Assembly: GCA_934693165.1 (NCBI GenBank)
Contig: CAKUUX010000016.1
Span: 1 to 32,695, forward strand
Direction of reading: 5' to 3'
DNA from: an uncultured Candidatus Melainabacteria bacterium
GTDB lineage: Bacteria > Cyanobacteriota > Vampirovibrionia > Gastranaerophilales > Gastranaerophilaceae
DNA length: 32,695 nucleotides
Positions 15,912 to 25,248 of this stretch are shown one piece after another. The number at the start of each line of letters is the position of its first letter. The stretch's first letter is position 1. The position numbers and the translations under genes were made by a program. Below the pieces are notes generated by a model. The model was not told the DNA's origin and did not search any database. It worked only from the letters and a program-made list of their open reading frames with translations.

Positions 15912-16643
15912 ATGAAATTAGCTGTTATATCTGATATTCACGGAAATTTATTTGCACTAGAAAAAGTTTTAGAAGATATTGAGCATGAAAAATGCGACAA
16001 TATTGTTTGTCTGGGCGACTTAGCTATGGCAGGACCCGAACCAGATAAAACAGTAGAACTTGTTAAACAAATGAATTGGGATGTAATTCAAGGCAACACC
16101 GATAAAATGATTGTTGAATATAACGAGGAAATGTATAATGCTCTAAAAGGTCAAATCCCAATTATGGCAAATGCGTTGAGAAATGACGCCGAAGTCATTT
16201 CTGATAAAAACAAAGAATATTTGAAAAATTTACCAGAAAATCTTGAAATTAATATAAATAATACACCAATTTTACTTGTTCACGGTTCTCCAAGACGCAA
16301 TAATGAAGACATTTCTCCTGATTTACCTCTTGAAAAAGTGGAAGAAATGACAGACGGAACTGATGCTCGTTTAATTCTTTGTGGTCATACTCATTTGCCT
16401 TGTGGATATCAAACAAATTCAGGCAAAACTGTTGTAAACGTTGGTAGTGTGGGTAGACCATTTACAGAAAAACCTGTTTCATGTTATGCAATCGTTACAT
16501 TTGATGAATTCGGCTTTGGGGTAGAACATAAATTTGTAGAGTATGACAATGTTTCAGCCTCTGAAGTCCTTGCAAAAAGAAATTTTGAAGGTGCTGACAA
16601 ATTGGCACAAATGCTTATAAAACCTGAATTACGCCATATGTAA
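15912..16643 (+). CDS. Calcineurin-like metallophosphoesterase (YfcE/MJ0936-type)
   Basis: 243 residues. Metal-site motifs in order: SDIHGN (Asp8, His10), GDLAMAGP (Asp36), GNTD (Asn62, where many relatives have GNHD/E), LVHGSPR, and GHTHLP, then NVGSVGRP. This is the compact DNA-phosphodiesterase/phosphatase type without extra domains; the natural substrate is unknown. It is predicted cytoplasmic. The ATG at 15912 is preceded by GAGGTAG (15901-15907), a good ribosome site. Divergent from ispG. The next gene starts 51 nt after the stop with its own promoter. Confidence 0.9.
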   Translation: MKLAVISDIHGNLFALEKVLEDIEHEKCDNIVCLGDLAMAGPEPDKTVELVKQMNWDVIQGNTDKMIVEYNEEMYNALKGQIPIMANALRNDAEVISDKNKEYLKNLPENLEININNTPILLVHGSPRRNNEDISPDLPLEKVEEMTDGTDARLILCGHTHLPCGYQTNSGKTVVNVGSVGRPFTEKPVSCYAIVTFDEFGFGVEHKFVEYDNVSASEVLAKRNFEGADKLAQMLIKPELRHM

Positions 16644-16682
16644 ACAATCTGTAACTGATTTTTAATATACGAAAAATAGCTG

Positions 16683-16688
16683 TATAAT
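16683..16688 (+). promoter_or_regulatory. -10 element of the MnmC1-like gene (leaderless type)
   Basis: TATAAT followed by exactly 6 nt and then the ATG at 16695. No Shine-Dalgarno fits between. The predicted transcript start is the A of the start codon. No clear -35. Confidence 0.6.
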
Positions 16689-16694
16689 GGCTAT

Positions 16695-17888
16695 ATGGTA
16701 GAGTTTGAGGCAAAATTTACAGAGGATGGCTCAGTTGGGTTGTATTCAAAAGATGTGGATGATATTTATCATTCATCTTTTGGTGCACTTTCAGACGCCT
16801 ATGAAAAATTTATTTTCCCATCAAAACTAAATGAATTTATTAAATCAAATAATAAAATAAAAGTTTTGGATATTTGTTTTGGAATTGGATATAATTCGAA
16901 AGCATTTTTAAATTTTTATTTTCAAAAATTGCATGAAAAAAATAATTGTATCAATTCGATAGATACCGATAACATTTTTGATATAAAAAATCATGAACTC
17001 TTTCTGCATGGAGTAGAAATTGATAAAAATTTGATAAAAATTTCTCCTCTTATAAAACAAAATAAAAAAATAAAAAATAATAATTCAAATAATTTATTTT
17101 CAAATAAAAATATTTTTGAAAAAAATAAATTTTATATTCCAGAAGAAATAAATTTAATTCTTCTAAAAAAAATAATTGAAAAATACGGTGAATCTTACCT
17201 GGATAATAACTTAATCCAAATTTTAAAAGAAAAAGCCAATAAAAAATTTTTTAGTCAAAATTTAGTCCATTTTATCAAAAGTTATTATTCAAGAGGGTAT
17301 AAACTATCCCATATTGAATATATTTTAGCCTTTTTACATAATATATATTATAAGTATGTATCAAATAGTTATAAAAATACTCTAAAAGTACTAGAAAATC
17401 GTAATTTTGATTTTAAACTGTTTGACACAGATGCAAGAGTTTTTATAAAAAGTTCAAATTTGGAGTATGATTTTATATTTTTAGATGCATTTTCGCCATC
17501 AAAAGTACCAACCTTATGGACAGTTGAATTTTTTGCACAACTTTATAAACATTCTTCTGAAAATTGCATGATTTTAACTTACTCTAATTCGGCATCAATT
17601 AGACATGCATTTTTAGAAAATAAATTTTACGTTGGAAAAATTTACAATAAATACGAAAATAGATTCACAGGTACTGTAGCATCTAAAAATAAAAATTTAA
17701 TTGATATACCACTTGATAAATTTGATATGGGATTAATAAATACAAAAGCTGGCATTCCATATCACGACAATGAAAATTTATCTTTAACAAATAAAGAAAT
17801 TTTAGATAATAGAAAAATAGAAGTTAAAAATTCAAATTTGATTTCTGCGACACAATATAAAAAGGAGCAAAAATGTCTTATGATGTAG
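16695..17888 (+). CDS. MnmC1-like (DUF752) SAM-dependent tRNA methyltransferase with a large low-complexity insert
   Basis: 397 residues. The N-terminus (TEDGSVGLYSKDVDDIYHSSFGALSDAYEKFI) matches stand-alone DUF752 proteins of cyanobacteria. VLDICFGIGYNSKAF (57-71) is the SAM-binding motif, corresponding to the usual ELGFGTGLNF. FIFLDAFSPSKVPTLWT (260-276) is the family's catalytic-pocket motif, and TYSNSASIRHAF follows. Known relatives methylate nm5(s2)U34 in tRNA to mnm5(s2)U34. Between the two motifs, residues about 111-240 are Asn/Lys-rich, AT-rich in DNA and longer than expected, possibly an extra helical domain or an expanded loop. It overlaps the FAD oxidoreductase by 16 nt. The tRNA role is inferred from family; a different methyl acceptor is possible. 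Confidence 0.8.
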   Translation: MVEFEAKFTEDGSVGLYSKDVDDIYHSSFGALSDAYEKFIFPSKLNEFIKSNNKIKVLDICFGIGYNSKAFLNFYFQKLHEKNNCINSIDTDNIFDIKNHELFLHGVEIDKNLIKISPLIKQNKKIKNNNSNNLFSNKNIFEKNKFYIPEEINLILLKKIIEKYGESYLDNNLIQILKEKANKKFFSQNLVHFIKSYYSRGYKLSHIEYILAFLHNIYYKYVSNSYKNTLKVLENRNFDFKLFDTDARVFIKSSNLEYDFIFLDAFSPSKVPTLWTVEFFAQLYKHSSENCMILTYSNSASIRHAFLENKFYVGKIYNKYENRFTGTVASKNKNLIDIPLDKFDMGLINTKAGIPYHDNENLSLTNKEILDNRKIEVKNSNLISATQYKKEQKCLMM

Positions 17889-19141
17889 TTGTAATCGGAG
17901 GTGGCGTTGCAGGCTGTTCTGCTGCGTACAACTTAGGAATAAAAAATAAAAAAGTATTATTGATAGAAAAAAATATATATTTAGGAGGCTTGATGACAGG
18001 TGGACTTGTTACACCGTTTATGAAAACCTCTAAAAATCAAATAAATACGGACTTCCTAACAGCTTTTAAATCAGAATTAAAAACCCTTAATGGGATTATT
18101 ACATACGAAGACGGAAATGATGGTTGGGTTAATCCAGAGCTTTCAAAAATAGCTTTAGATAGCTTAATGCAAAAAGCTAATGTAGAAGTGCTTTACGACA
18201 CAACTGTATCAGACGTAAGCATTACTAATGGCAAAATTGATAACATAACCATTACTTCTAAAATGTTATCGGAATGTATCAAATCGAAATATTATATTGA
18301 TTCGACAGGAAATTGTGATTTTTCAAAAATTTGTAATTGCGAATTTTTAAATAAAAAAGATGAAATTCAACCAGTAAATTTAAGATTTATAATGTCAAAC
18401 GTTGATGTTAAAAAATTTGGTGAATGGTTATTAGACTTTGATAAAGACAGAAACATGACAACTGTATGCGATATAGATGGGGTTACGCATTTATCTACAG
18501 CATATACTTGGGATACAGACAAGAAATGGGCATTATCCCCTTTATTTGACAAGGCTGTAGAAGAAGGGGTGCTAAAAAATGAGGATAGAAACTACTTTCA
18601 GGTTTTTACAATTCCAAACATGCCTAATTCTATTGCTTTTAACGCCCCTCGTATATATAGTAAAAATGTTATCGACCCCATGGATAAAAATGACTTTTCA
18701 AAGGCTATAATTCAAGGCAGAAAAAGCATTTTAAGGTTAGCCGAGTTCTGTAAGAAGTATTTAGTAGGCTTCGAAAACGCTTATATTTCATCTATCGCAG
18801 ATATGCTTGGCGTAAGGGTTTCACGCCGAATTAAAGGTAAATATATTTACACAATTGATGATTTAAAATCAGGTAGAACCTTTAATCATCCTGTAGTTGT
18901 TTCTAACTATCCTGTCGACGTACATTCGTTAAAGAACAATACATCTGTACTAGAACCGGTAGATATTGAATATCAGTTACCTGTTGAAGCTCTATTATCA
19001 ACTGACATTGAGAACTTAGCTGTTGTGGGAAGATGTTTATCGGCTGATTTTCTTGCTCAAGGGGCTTTGCGTATTATTCCGTCTTGTATGTCAATGGGTG
19101 AAGGTTTAGCAAAGTATTTACTTGAACAGCATGCATATTAA
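17873..19141 (+). CDS. FAD-dependent oxidoreductase (FAD_oxidored / PF12831-type)
   Basis: 422 residues. VVVIGGGVAGCSAAYNLG (GGGVAG at 9-14) is the Rossmann dinucleotide motif; Glu at LLIEK binds the ribose, and GGLMTGGLVTP continues the family pattern. YYIDSTGNCDFSKICNC (about 140-157) resembles the IDATGDGDLA segment, and NLAVVGRCLSADFLAQGALRIIPSCMSMGEGLAKYL is the C-terminal FAD motif. Substrate unknown; relatives are annotated loosely as FAD-dependent oxidoreductases. AAGGAG at 17862-17867 supports the ATG at 17873. The 16-nt overlap with the MnmC1-like gene means the two are co-translated. It is not the DAO-type oxidase that is fused to MnmC1 in E. coli, so the resemblance to a split MnmC is suggestive only. 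Confidence 0.85.
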   Translation: MSYDVVVIGGGVAGCSAAYNLGIKNKKVLLIEKNIYLGGLMTGGLVTPFMKTSKNQINTDFLTAFKSELKTLNGIITYEDGNDGWVNPELSKIALDSLMQKANVEVLYDTTVSDVSITNGKIDNITITSKMLSECIKSKYYIDSTGNCDFSKICNCEFLNKKDEIQPVNLRFIMSNVDVKKFGEWLLDFDKDRNMTTVCDIDGVTHLSTAYTWDTDKKWALSPLFDKAVEEGVLKNEDRNYFQVFTIPNMPNSIAFNAPRIYSKNVIDPMDKNDFSKAIIQGRKSILRLAEFCKKYLVGFENAYISSIADMLGVRVSRRIKGKYIYTIDDLKSGRTFNHPVVVSNYPVDVHSLKNNTSVLEPVDIEYQLPVEALLSTDIENLAVVGRCLSADFLAQGALRIIPSCMSMGEGLAKYLLEQHAY

Positions 19142-19144
19142 TTT

Positions 19145-19150
19145 TATAAT
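19145..19150 (+). promoter_or_regulatory. Possible -10 element for the AsmA-like gene
   Basis: TATAAT just after the FAD oxidoreductase stop and 13 nt before the ATG at 19164. It would give a very short leader, about 6-7 nt, with only a weak purine stretch (AGAAAAG). Readthrough from upstream is also possible. Confidence 0.35.
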
Positions 19151-19163
19151 CAGAAAAGAAATT

Positions 19164-22100
19164 ATGAGTTTAAGACAAAAAATATTAATAACAATATTAT
19201 CAATAGTTTTATTATATTCGGTATATTTTTTTGGCATACCGTCAATTGTCAATATCAAAAAAAATATAGATTATATTGAAAATATAGTACAAGATACATC
19301 TGGAATTAAAATCAATGTGACAAATCCTTCTTTAAAAATGGGTTTATTGCCATCAGTTTGGTTAAAAGCTGATAAATTCGCTATTTTAAATAAAAATAAT
19401 TCTGAAGCTCTTGTTGTAGAAAACCCAAACCTTGAAATATCACTATTAAAATTTTTAATATGTAAGTGTCATTTAACATATTTTTCTGCTGATAACTTAG
19501 AGGCAAATTTAACTTACAAAAAGGATTTGAACCTATATTTAGGCGATTATTTAATACCAAAATCAAATTCCTCAGTTTTAGACGTAAATCATATTAAAGT
19601 TAATGTTCAAAAATATAAAATCACTGTTATTGATAACACAATTGATCAAAAATCTATTATTTCAGGTGATTATTTAAACGTAAGAAAATTTATCCAAGAT
19701 AAACGTTTATCAATGGCTTCTGATATTGATATATTAGTGAATAACAATCATTCTGTTGTAAATTTTGACGTTGATTTAAAATTTCCGTTAGAAAAGAATT
19801 TATCTAAAAATACGCAATACTTAAATGCTACGATAACAAATCTTGATTTAAGCAGATTTTCAAAGTATTTAAGCTATTTTACAAACAATGAATATAAAGA
19901 TTTAAAAGGTATTTTAAATTTTGAAGCGCACACTGGAGCTTCAAAAGAAAATGAAAAATTATACAATATTAATTTTATTTTCAAAAACTTTGGCATCAAT
20001 GGAAAAGACTTTTCACAACCCTATTTCTATCCATACAATGTTGAAGTTTCATCAAAAATGCTTGCTAGGGATAGAGATGTTTATATTAGCGATTTAAAAT
20101 TAAACGCAAAAGATCTATCTGTTGTTATCTCAGGTGTTATAAACAAAATTAACAAAAACAATCCATCTTTAAATTTAAAAGTTTCTGCAAAAGATGCTAA
20201 AGCAGATGCGCTAGTCGACCTTTTGCCACCTTGTAACAAGTTATACAAGCTTGCCAATATGGATTTTGATATTGAAACTCTTGTAAAAGAACGTTTCTTT
20301 GCTGACGTTAATTTTGATTTAGCAATAAAAGGAAATCCTGTAACACCTGATGTCTACGGTGACTTGTTAATTACAAATGCTTACGTTACAAGAAAACCAA
20401 TTCCGAATGGTGCAAAAAAGGCGACAATTGGTTTAAAATTTGATAAAAATAAAATTTATTTAGATAATGTTCACGTTCCTGCCTCACCGACTGAATATGT
20501 TGATGTTACAGGTTGGGTAAAAATGTATGGCAAATTAAAAGATGTTAGCTTGCATATAACAAGCACACAAAATGTTGACCTTGCAATCGCTCAGTATGTT
20601 TTAATGCCTGTACATAAGGTTTTAGGGTTTGAGCTTGGACCTGTTCCAATTATGACTGTTAAAGGGCTTGGTAATATTGACTTAAAAGTAGACGGAAACA
20701 AAGGGTCTCCTCATACTATAGGTATTTTTAATTTTAAAAACGGAACTGTGTCTTTTAATGATGTAAAAAATATGGTTATTACAGAAGTTTCTGGTAATCT
20801 TAAATTTGATGATACGAATACAATTTTTACTACAAAATCAGCTCGTTTAAACGGTATGCCTGTTAGCGTGAATGGTACTTGCAACTTAAATGGTGTTCTT
20901 GATTTTAATGTTGATGCAAAAAATCAACAGGTAAATAATTTAGTAAAAATTCTAAAAACATCACCAATGCTAAAAGATGTAGCAGGAATGGTAAAAACTA
21001 TTAATACAAAGTCAGGTATCACTGATTTTACAATGAATTTAACTGGTGAAGTTAAAAGTGCAAGTGATATCAAATTTGGAAAAAACATCTTTGCTAAAGG
21101 TAAATTAAAATTGCATAATGTTTCAGCGACATTAAAAGGCTTAGTTATACCTATAACTCATATTTCGGGGGATATTGAATTTGATAATACTAACCTAAAA
21201 ATGGTACTAGAATCTGCCATTAATCATTCAAAAATCTTTGTAAACGGGGAAGTTAAAAATAATATATCAGATTTAAAAATTAAATCGGACACAATGTATG
21301 CTGACGATTTTATTTCGTATCTTTCAAATTCAAAGATAATTCCTATTAATAAAAAGGCATCTGGCAGACGAGGTATTATCACTTTTAATGCAAACTACAC
21401 AGGTTCTTTTGACAAAATTGATTATTCAAAAATTAAGGTTAATGGTACAGCAAGCTTTAATAATTATAGCTGTTATTATAAGCCATATAAAATGCCAATA
21501 GAAATTGTAAATGCCAATATGAACATTAAAAATAGTGTTCTAAATATTTATAGCCTAAACCTTAAACTAGCAGGAATGCCTGCTTTTGCAAAAGGTAATA
21601 TTACTGATATATATAATTCTCCAAACATGAATTTGTATATAGCATTAAAACCAAACCAAAATTTTGCAGACGATATTTTTAATCGTACAGCAATTTATCC
21701 AGTAAAATTTAGAGGTGAAATCTCTAGTAACACTACAATTAATGGAAATTTGGACAATTATGACATTAAGTCAACACTAATGATAGGAGCAAATTCTAAG
21801 ATTTATTATATGGGGGCATCACTTGGTGATGAAATTAATTCTACAGTTATAAATTTAGACGCAAATGTTAGAAAAAACTCTATTTACATACAAAATTTGA
21901 CTCAAGATAAAATTATGAGAACAAATAAAAATAGACTTTATCCAACAAGAGAAATTTCTGTTTCAGGGGGCTTAAAATATTTAAAAAACAATATTTTATT
22001 TGATAATTTTAAGATTAAAACCCTTACTCCATCTGATTCTAAGTTGTTTAATATCATCTTTAAAAAGCCATATATAAAACAGGGCTTATTTAATTCAGAT

Positions 22101-23312
22101 ATAAAAATCTCTGGTTCTATGTATAATCCAAAAATTTTAGGCACAATGAAAATTCAAGATATTGACGTACCTACGCACAATTTATACATAAAAAATACAG
22201 ACTTGAATTTTCAAAATAATAATATTAATGTAAAAGCAGTTGGAACAATATTTGACAAACCATTTAGCTTAAAGTCTATTGTTGCTAATCGTCTAGTCGC
22301 ACCATATACTGTTGAAGATGTAAAATTGTACGTTACATCTTTAAATCTAAATGAAATCTCTAATTTTGCTAGAAATAGTGAAATGGATGTACACGAAAAA
22401 TTAACAAAAAATCCTACTGTTCCATTTGAATTAAATTCATTATTAATTAAAAATGCTCAACTTTCTGTTGATAGAATATCTTTAGACAATATTCTATTGT
22501 ACAATTTGGTTGCAAAAGCTACATTTGACAAAAATAAAATCTTTACATTAAAAGAATTCAAATTTAATACGGCAAAAGGTCAGATTAGTGGAGATTACAA
22601 ACTAAATCTTAAAAATAATCACCACTCAGTTTCTGTCGAGGTATCAAGTATCGATGCAAAATCATTTACTGAAACTCTTTTCAACCTTAAAAACCAAATT
22701 TCAGGTAATTTAAATGGGAAAATGGAAGTTGCTTGTACAGGTTTATCTCAAGAAAGTTGCCTAAAAACTCTTTCAGGTAACGCAGGATTTTCTATTAAAA
22801 ACGGTAATATGCCTAAACTGGGTTCTTTAGAATATTTACTTAATGCAGCAAACCTTGTAAAAGGTGGCATTACGGGTTTATCAATTAATGGTCTTCTTGA
22901 TTTAATTTCTCCACTTAGAACAGGCGTATTTGAATCTATTACTGGAACAATTGCCGTTAAAAATGGTAACTGCAATGATATTCAAATATTCTCGCAAGGT
23001 AAAAACTTAAACTTATTTATTAAAGGAACTTATAATTTAACATCTTCAATTGCGCAAATGAAAGTTTTTGGAAGATTAAAACGTAATGCGACTAATATAT
23101 TAGGCCCAATTGGCAATGCCTCTATTAATGCATTATTTAATGCTATTCCTGGGGTTGATTTAAGTAAAACTACTGATAGCTCAATTATTGAAAATATTAA
23201 CAAGATACCTGCAATTGAACTAAATAGTAAAAATTATAGAATATTTACCGTAGACATTAATGGTAATATCAATGGTAATGACTATGTAAAAAGCTTTAAT
23301 TGGATTGAATAA
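19164..23312 (+). CDS. Giant AsmA-like envelope protein (YhdP/TamB-related lipid-transport type)
   Basis: 1382 residues from the ATG at 19164; the frame is open to 19122, but the chosen Met starts a basic stretch followed by one membrane helix (about 6-25, ILITILSIVLLYSVYFFG), the usual inner-membrane anchor. The rest is a long run of beta-rich segments with repeated patterns such as F.ISG.., .NINLK., and LK.....SGT.DL.., as in AsmA proteins. The C-terminal part (about 1180-1382: ISGNLNGKMEVACTG, LSGNAGFSIKNGNMPKLG, ITGTIAVKNGNCNDIQIFSQG) matches the AsmA C-terminal pattern. Such proteins form a hydrophobic groove between inner and outer membranes and carry phospholipid. Its presence argues for a two-membrane envelope. 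Which subfamily it belongs to is uncertain. Confidence 0.83.
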   Translation: MSLRQKILITILSIVLLYSVYFFGIPSIVNIKKNIDYIENIVQDTSGIKINVTNPSLKMGLLPSVWLKADKFAILNKNNSEALVVENPNLEISLLKFLICKCHLTYFSADNLEANLTYKKDLNLYLGDYLIPKSNSSVLDVNHIKVNVQKYKITVIDNTIDQKSIISGDYLNVRKFIQDKRLSMASDIDILVNNNHSVVNFDVDLKFPLEKNLSKNTQYLNATITNLDLSRFSKYLSYFTNNEYKDLKGILNFEAHTGASKENEKLYNINFIFKNFGINGKDFSQPYFYPYNVEVSSKMLARDRDVYISDLKLNAKDLSVVISGVINKINKNNPSLNLKVSAKDAKADALVDLLPPCNKLYKLANMDFDIETLVKERFFADVNFDLAIKGNPVTPDVYGDLLITNAYVTRKPIPNGAKKATIGLKFDKNKIYLDNVHVPASPTEYVDVTGWVKMYGKLKDVSLHITSTQNVDLAIAQYVLMPVHKVLGFELGPVPIMTVKGLGNIDLKVDGNKGSPHTIGIFNFKNGTVSFNDVKNMVITEVSGNLKFDDTNTIFTTKSARLNGMPVSVNGTCNLNGVLDFNVDAKNQQVNNLVKILKTSPMLKDVAGMVKTINTKSGITDFTMNLTGEVKSASDIKFGKNIFAKGKLKLHNVSATLKGLVIPITHISGDIEFDNTNLKMVLESAINHSKIFVNGEVKNNISDLKIKSDTMYADDFISYLSNSKIIPINKKASGRRGIITFNANYTGSFDKIDYSKIKVNGTASFNNYSCYYKPYKMPIEIVNANMNIKNSVLNIYSLNLKLAGMPAFAKGNITDIYNSPNMNLYIALKPNQNFADDIFNRTAIYPVKFRGEISSNTTINGNLDNYDIKSTLMIGANSKIYYMGASLGDEINSTVINLDANVRKNSIYIQNLTQDKIMRTNKNRLYPTREISVSGGLKYLKNNILFDNFKIKTLTPSDSKLFNIIFKKPYIKQGLFNSDIKISGSMYNPKILGTMKIQDIDVPTHNLYIKNTDLNFQNNNINVKAVGTIFDKPFSLKSIVANRLVAPYTVEDVKLYVTSLNLNEISNFARNSEMDVHEKLTKNPTVPFELNSLLIKNAQLSVDRISLDNILLYNLVAKATFDKNKIFTLKEFKFNTAKGQISGDYKLNLKNNHHSVSVEVSSIDAKSFTETLFNLKNQISGNLNGKMEVACTGLSQESCLKTLSGNAGFSIKNGNMPKLGSLEYLLNAANLVKGGITGLSINGLLDLISPLRTGVFESITGTIAVKNGNCNDIQIFSQGKNLNLFIKGTYNLTSSIAQMKVFGRLKRNATNILGPIGNASINALFNAIPGVDLSKTTDSSIIENINKIPAIELNSKNYRIFTVDINGNINGNDYVKSFNWIE

Positions 23313-23340
23313 GAAAATTTTATCTTAAATTATTTTGTAC

Positions 23341-23346
23341 TATAAT
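23341..23346 (+). promoter_or_regulatory. mnmG: -10 element of mnmG (leaderless type)
   Basis: TATAAT, then TTAATT (6 nt), then the ATG at 23353. The predicted transcript start is the A of that ATG. There is no Shine-Dalgarno. This decides the start codon: the in-frame TTG at 23335 lies upstream of the -10 element. Confidence 0.6.
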
Positions 23347-23352
23347 TTAATT

Positions 23353-25248
23353 ATGAATATGAATTACGTAAACAATAAATATGATTGTATTGTTGTAGGA
23401 GCAGGTCACGCAGGATGTGAAGCTGCAATTTCAGCTGCAAGATTAGGTCTGCAAGTTTTACTATGTACACTTAATGCTGATAATATCGCCTTAATGCCTT
23501 GTAATCCTGCAATTGGTGGCCCTGCAAAATCAACACTTGTTAGAGAAATTGATGCGCTTGGTGGCGTTATGGGTGAAGCTGCTGATGCGACTTATATGCA
23601 AATGAAGGTGTTAAATTCTTCTAAAGGCCCTGCCGTAAGAGCTTTAAGAGCACAATCTGATAAAAAAGCCTATATGACCTACATGCGTAATGTCATTGAA
23701 GGTATTGAAAATATTCATATTCGTCAAGCTTGTATTGTCGAATTAAAACTAACTGACGGAAAAGTTTCGTCTGTAGTTGATGAATTTGGTATCGAACATT
23801 TTGCTCCAAGTGTAATTCTTACGACAGGGACATCACTAGACGGTAACATTTATATTGGCTTAAAAGCTTATCCAGCAGGACGTTTAGGAGAAATGCCTGC
23901 AATTGGGTTGTCTGATTCTTTGCGTTCACACGGCTTAATCTTGAAAAAGCTTAAAACGGGCACTCCTCCACGTGTTGATAAAAGAACAATTGATTATTCA
24001 AAAATGACTTTACAACCAGGGGATAAGGAGCTTAATTTCTATTCATTTAGACCAAATAGACCAATCAGACCTCAATACGATTGCTATTTAACTAGAACAA
24101 ATGAATTAACACATAAAATCATTAAAGACAACCTTGATAAATCACCACTATATTCTGGGATGATTAAGAGTATTGGACCAAGATATTGTCCATCTATCGA
24201 GGATAAAGTTGTTAGATTTGCAAACAATCCATCTCACCATATTTTCATTGAACCAGAAGGATTAAATACTTATGAAATGTATATCCAAGGATTTTCTAGC
24301 AGTTTGCCTGCAGATGTGCAAGTAAAAATGCTTAGAACTCTCCCAGGATTAGAAAACGCACACGTTATAAAACCTGCTTATGCTGTTGAATATGATTACG
24401 TTCCAGCTTCTCAGATTACACATTCATTAATGACTAAATCTATTAAAGGTTTATTTTTAGCAGGTCAAATTAACGGAACAAGTGGTTACGAAGAAGCAGC
24501 AGGACAGGGCCTTATTGCTGGTATAAATGCTTTTAACTACTTGAACGGTTCTGAATTATTAGAACTTTCTCGTTCTTCATCTTATATAGGTACATTAATT
24601 GATGATTTAGTAACAAAAGATATTGAAGAACCTTATAGAATGTTGACTTCTCGTTCGGAGTTTAGATTATTACTAAGACAAGATAATGCAGACGAAAGAC
24701 TTACACCAATTGGTCACAAGGTTGGCTTAATTGATGATGTACAATACAAGAGATTTATAGATAAGCAAGAATTAATTCAAAGACAAATTGAATTACTAAA
24801 AGAAACAAAATTGTCAAAATCAGATGAAGTTGATAGAATTTTGGCTCAACATGATGAAGGTATAGAACGTGGTATTCGCTTGTACGAATTACTAAAACGT
24901 CCTAATATCAGCTATCCTGTTATTCAAGAATTAACAAAAAATTCTAACTTTGATATTCCAAAAGACGTATATGAATCAGTAGAAATTTTAATAAAATATG
25001 ACGGTTACTTAAAACGTCAAACAGAACAAGTTGACAATTCTGAAAAATTAGAAAAATTTAGAATACCAGAAAATATTGATTATACAAGCATTCCTCACAT
25101 TTCAACAGAAACTCGTGATAGATTAATAAAAATTAGACCCAAAACATTGGCGCAAGCATCAAGAATCGGTGGCGTAAAGCCTGCCGATATCTCAATACTT
25201 ATGGTTCTTTTAGAAAGACATCAGTTCTCTACTGTTCAAGAGCACTAA
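23353..25248 (+). CDS. mnmG: tRNA uridine-34 5-carboxymethylaminomethyl modification enzyme MnmG (GidA)
   Basis: 631 residues, typical length. With MnmE it installs the (c)mnm5 group on wobble U34 of several tRNAs, using FAD and methylene-tetrahydrofolate. CIVVGAGHAGCEAA (Gly16, Gly18, Gly21) is the FAD motif; CNPAIGGPAKSTLVREIDALGG and NSSKGPAVRALRAQSDK are signatures of the family. LKTGTPPRVDKRTIDY, GPRYCPSIEDKVVRF and QINGTSGYEEAAGQGLIAGINA are also diagnostic, and the C-terminal helical domain (SRIGGVKPADISILMVLL) is complete. A second ATG at 23359 is two codons downstream and cannot be excluded. MnmE is not in the window. The 3' end overlaps dnaJ by 20 nt, tail to tail. Confidence 0.96.
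   Translation: MNMNYVNNKYDCIVVGAGHAGCEAAISAARLGLQVLLCTLNADNIALMPCNPAIGGPAKSTLVREIDALGGVMGEAADATYMQMKVLNSSKGPAVRALRAQSDKKAYMTYMRNVIEGIENIHIRQACIVELKLTDGKVSSVVDEFGIEHFAPSVILTTGTSLDGNIYIGLKAYPAGRLGEMPAIGLSDSLRSHGLILKKLKTGTPPRVDKRTIDYSKMTLQPGDKELNFYSFRPNRPIRPQYDCYLTRTNELTHKIIKDNLDKSPLYSGMIKSIGPRYCPSIEDKVVRFANNPSHHIFIEPEGLNTYEMYIQGFSSSLPADVQVKMLRTLPGLENAHVIKPAYAVEYDYVPASQITHSLMTKSIKGLFLAGQINGTSGYEEAAGQGLIAGINAFNYLNGSELLELSRSSSYIGTLIDDLVTKDIEEPYRMLTSRSEFRLLLRQDNADERLTPIGHKVGLIDDVQYKRFIDKQELIQRQIELLKETKLSKSDEVDRILAQHDEGIERGIRLYELLKRPNISYPVIQELTKNSNFDIPKDVYESVEILIKYDGYLKRQTEQVDNSEKLEKFRIPENIDYTSIPHISTETRDRLIKIRPKTLAQASRIGGVKPADISILMVLLERHQFSTVQEH

Noticed and set aside
17873..19141. FAD oxidoreductase as the MnmC2 oxidase domain itself
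   Set aside because: The N- and C-terminal motifs match the PF12831-type group rather than the DAO fold fused in MnmC, so the functional link is kept only as a hypothesis.
23311..23340. AT-rich near-palindrome after the AsmA-like gene as a terminator
   Set aside because: The stem is almost only A-T pairs and lacks a GC core. It overlaps the mnmG promoter region.
23335..23352. Upstream TTG start for mnmG
   Set aside because: It lies before the TATAAT element that most likely drives the gene, so it would not be in the mRNA.
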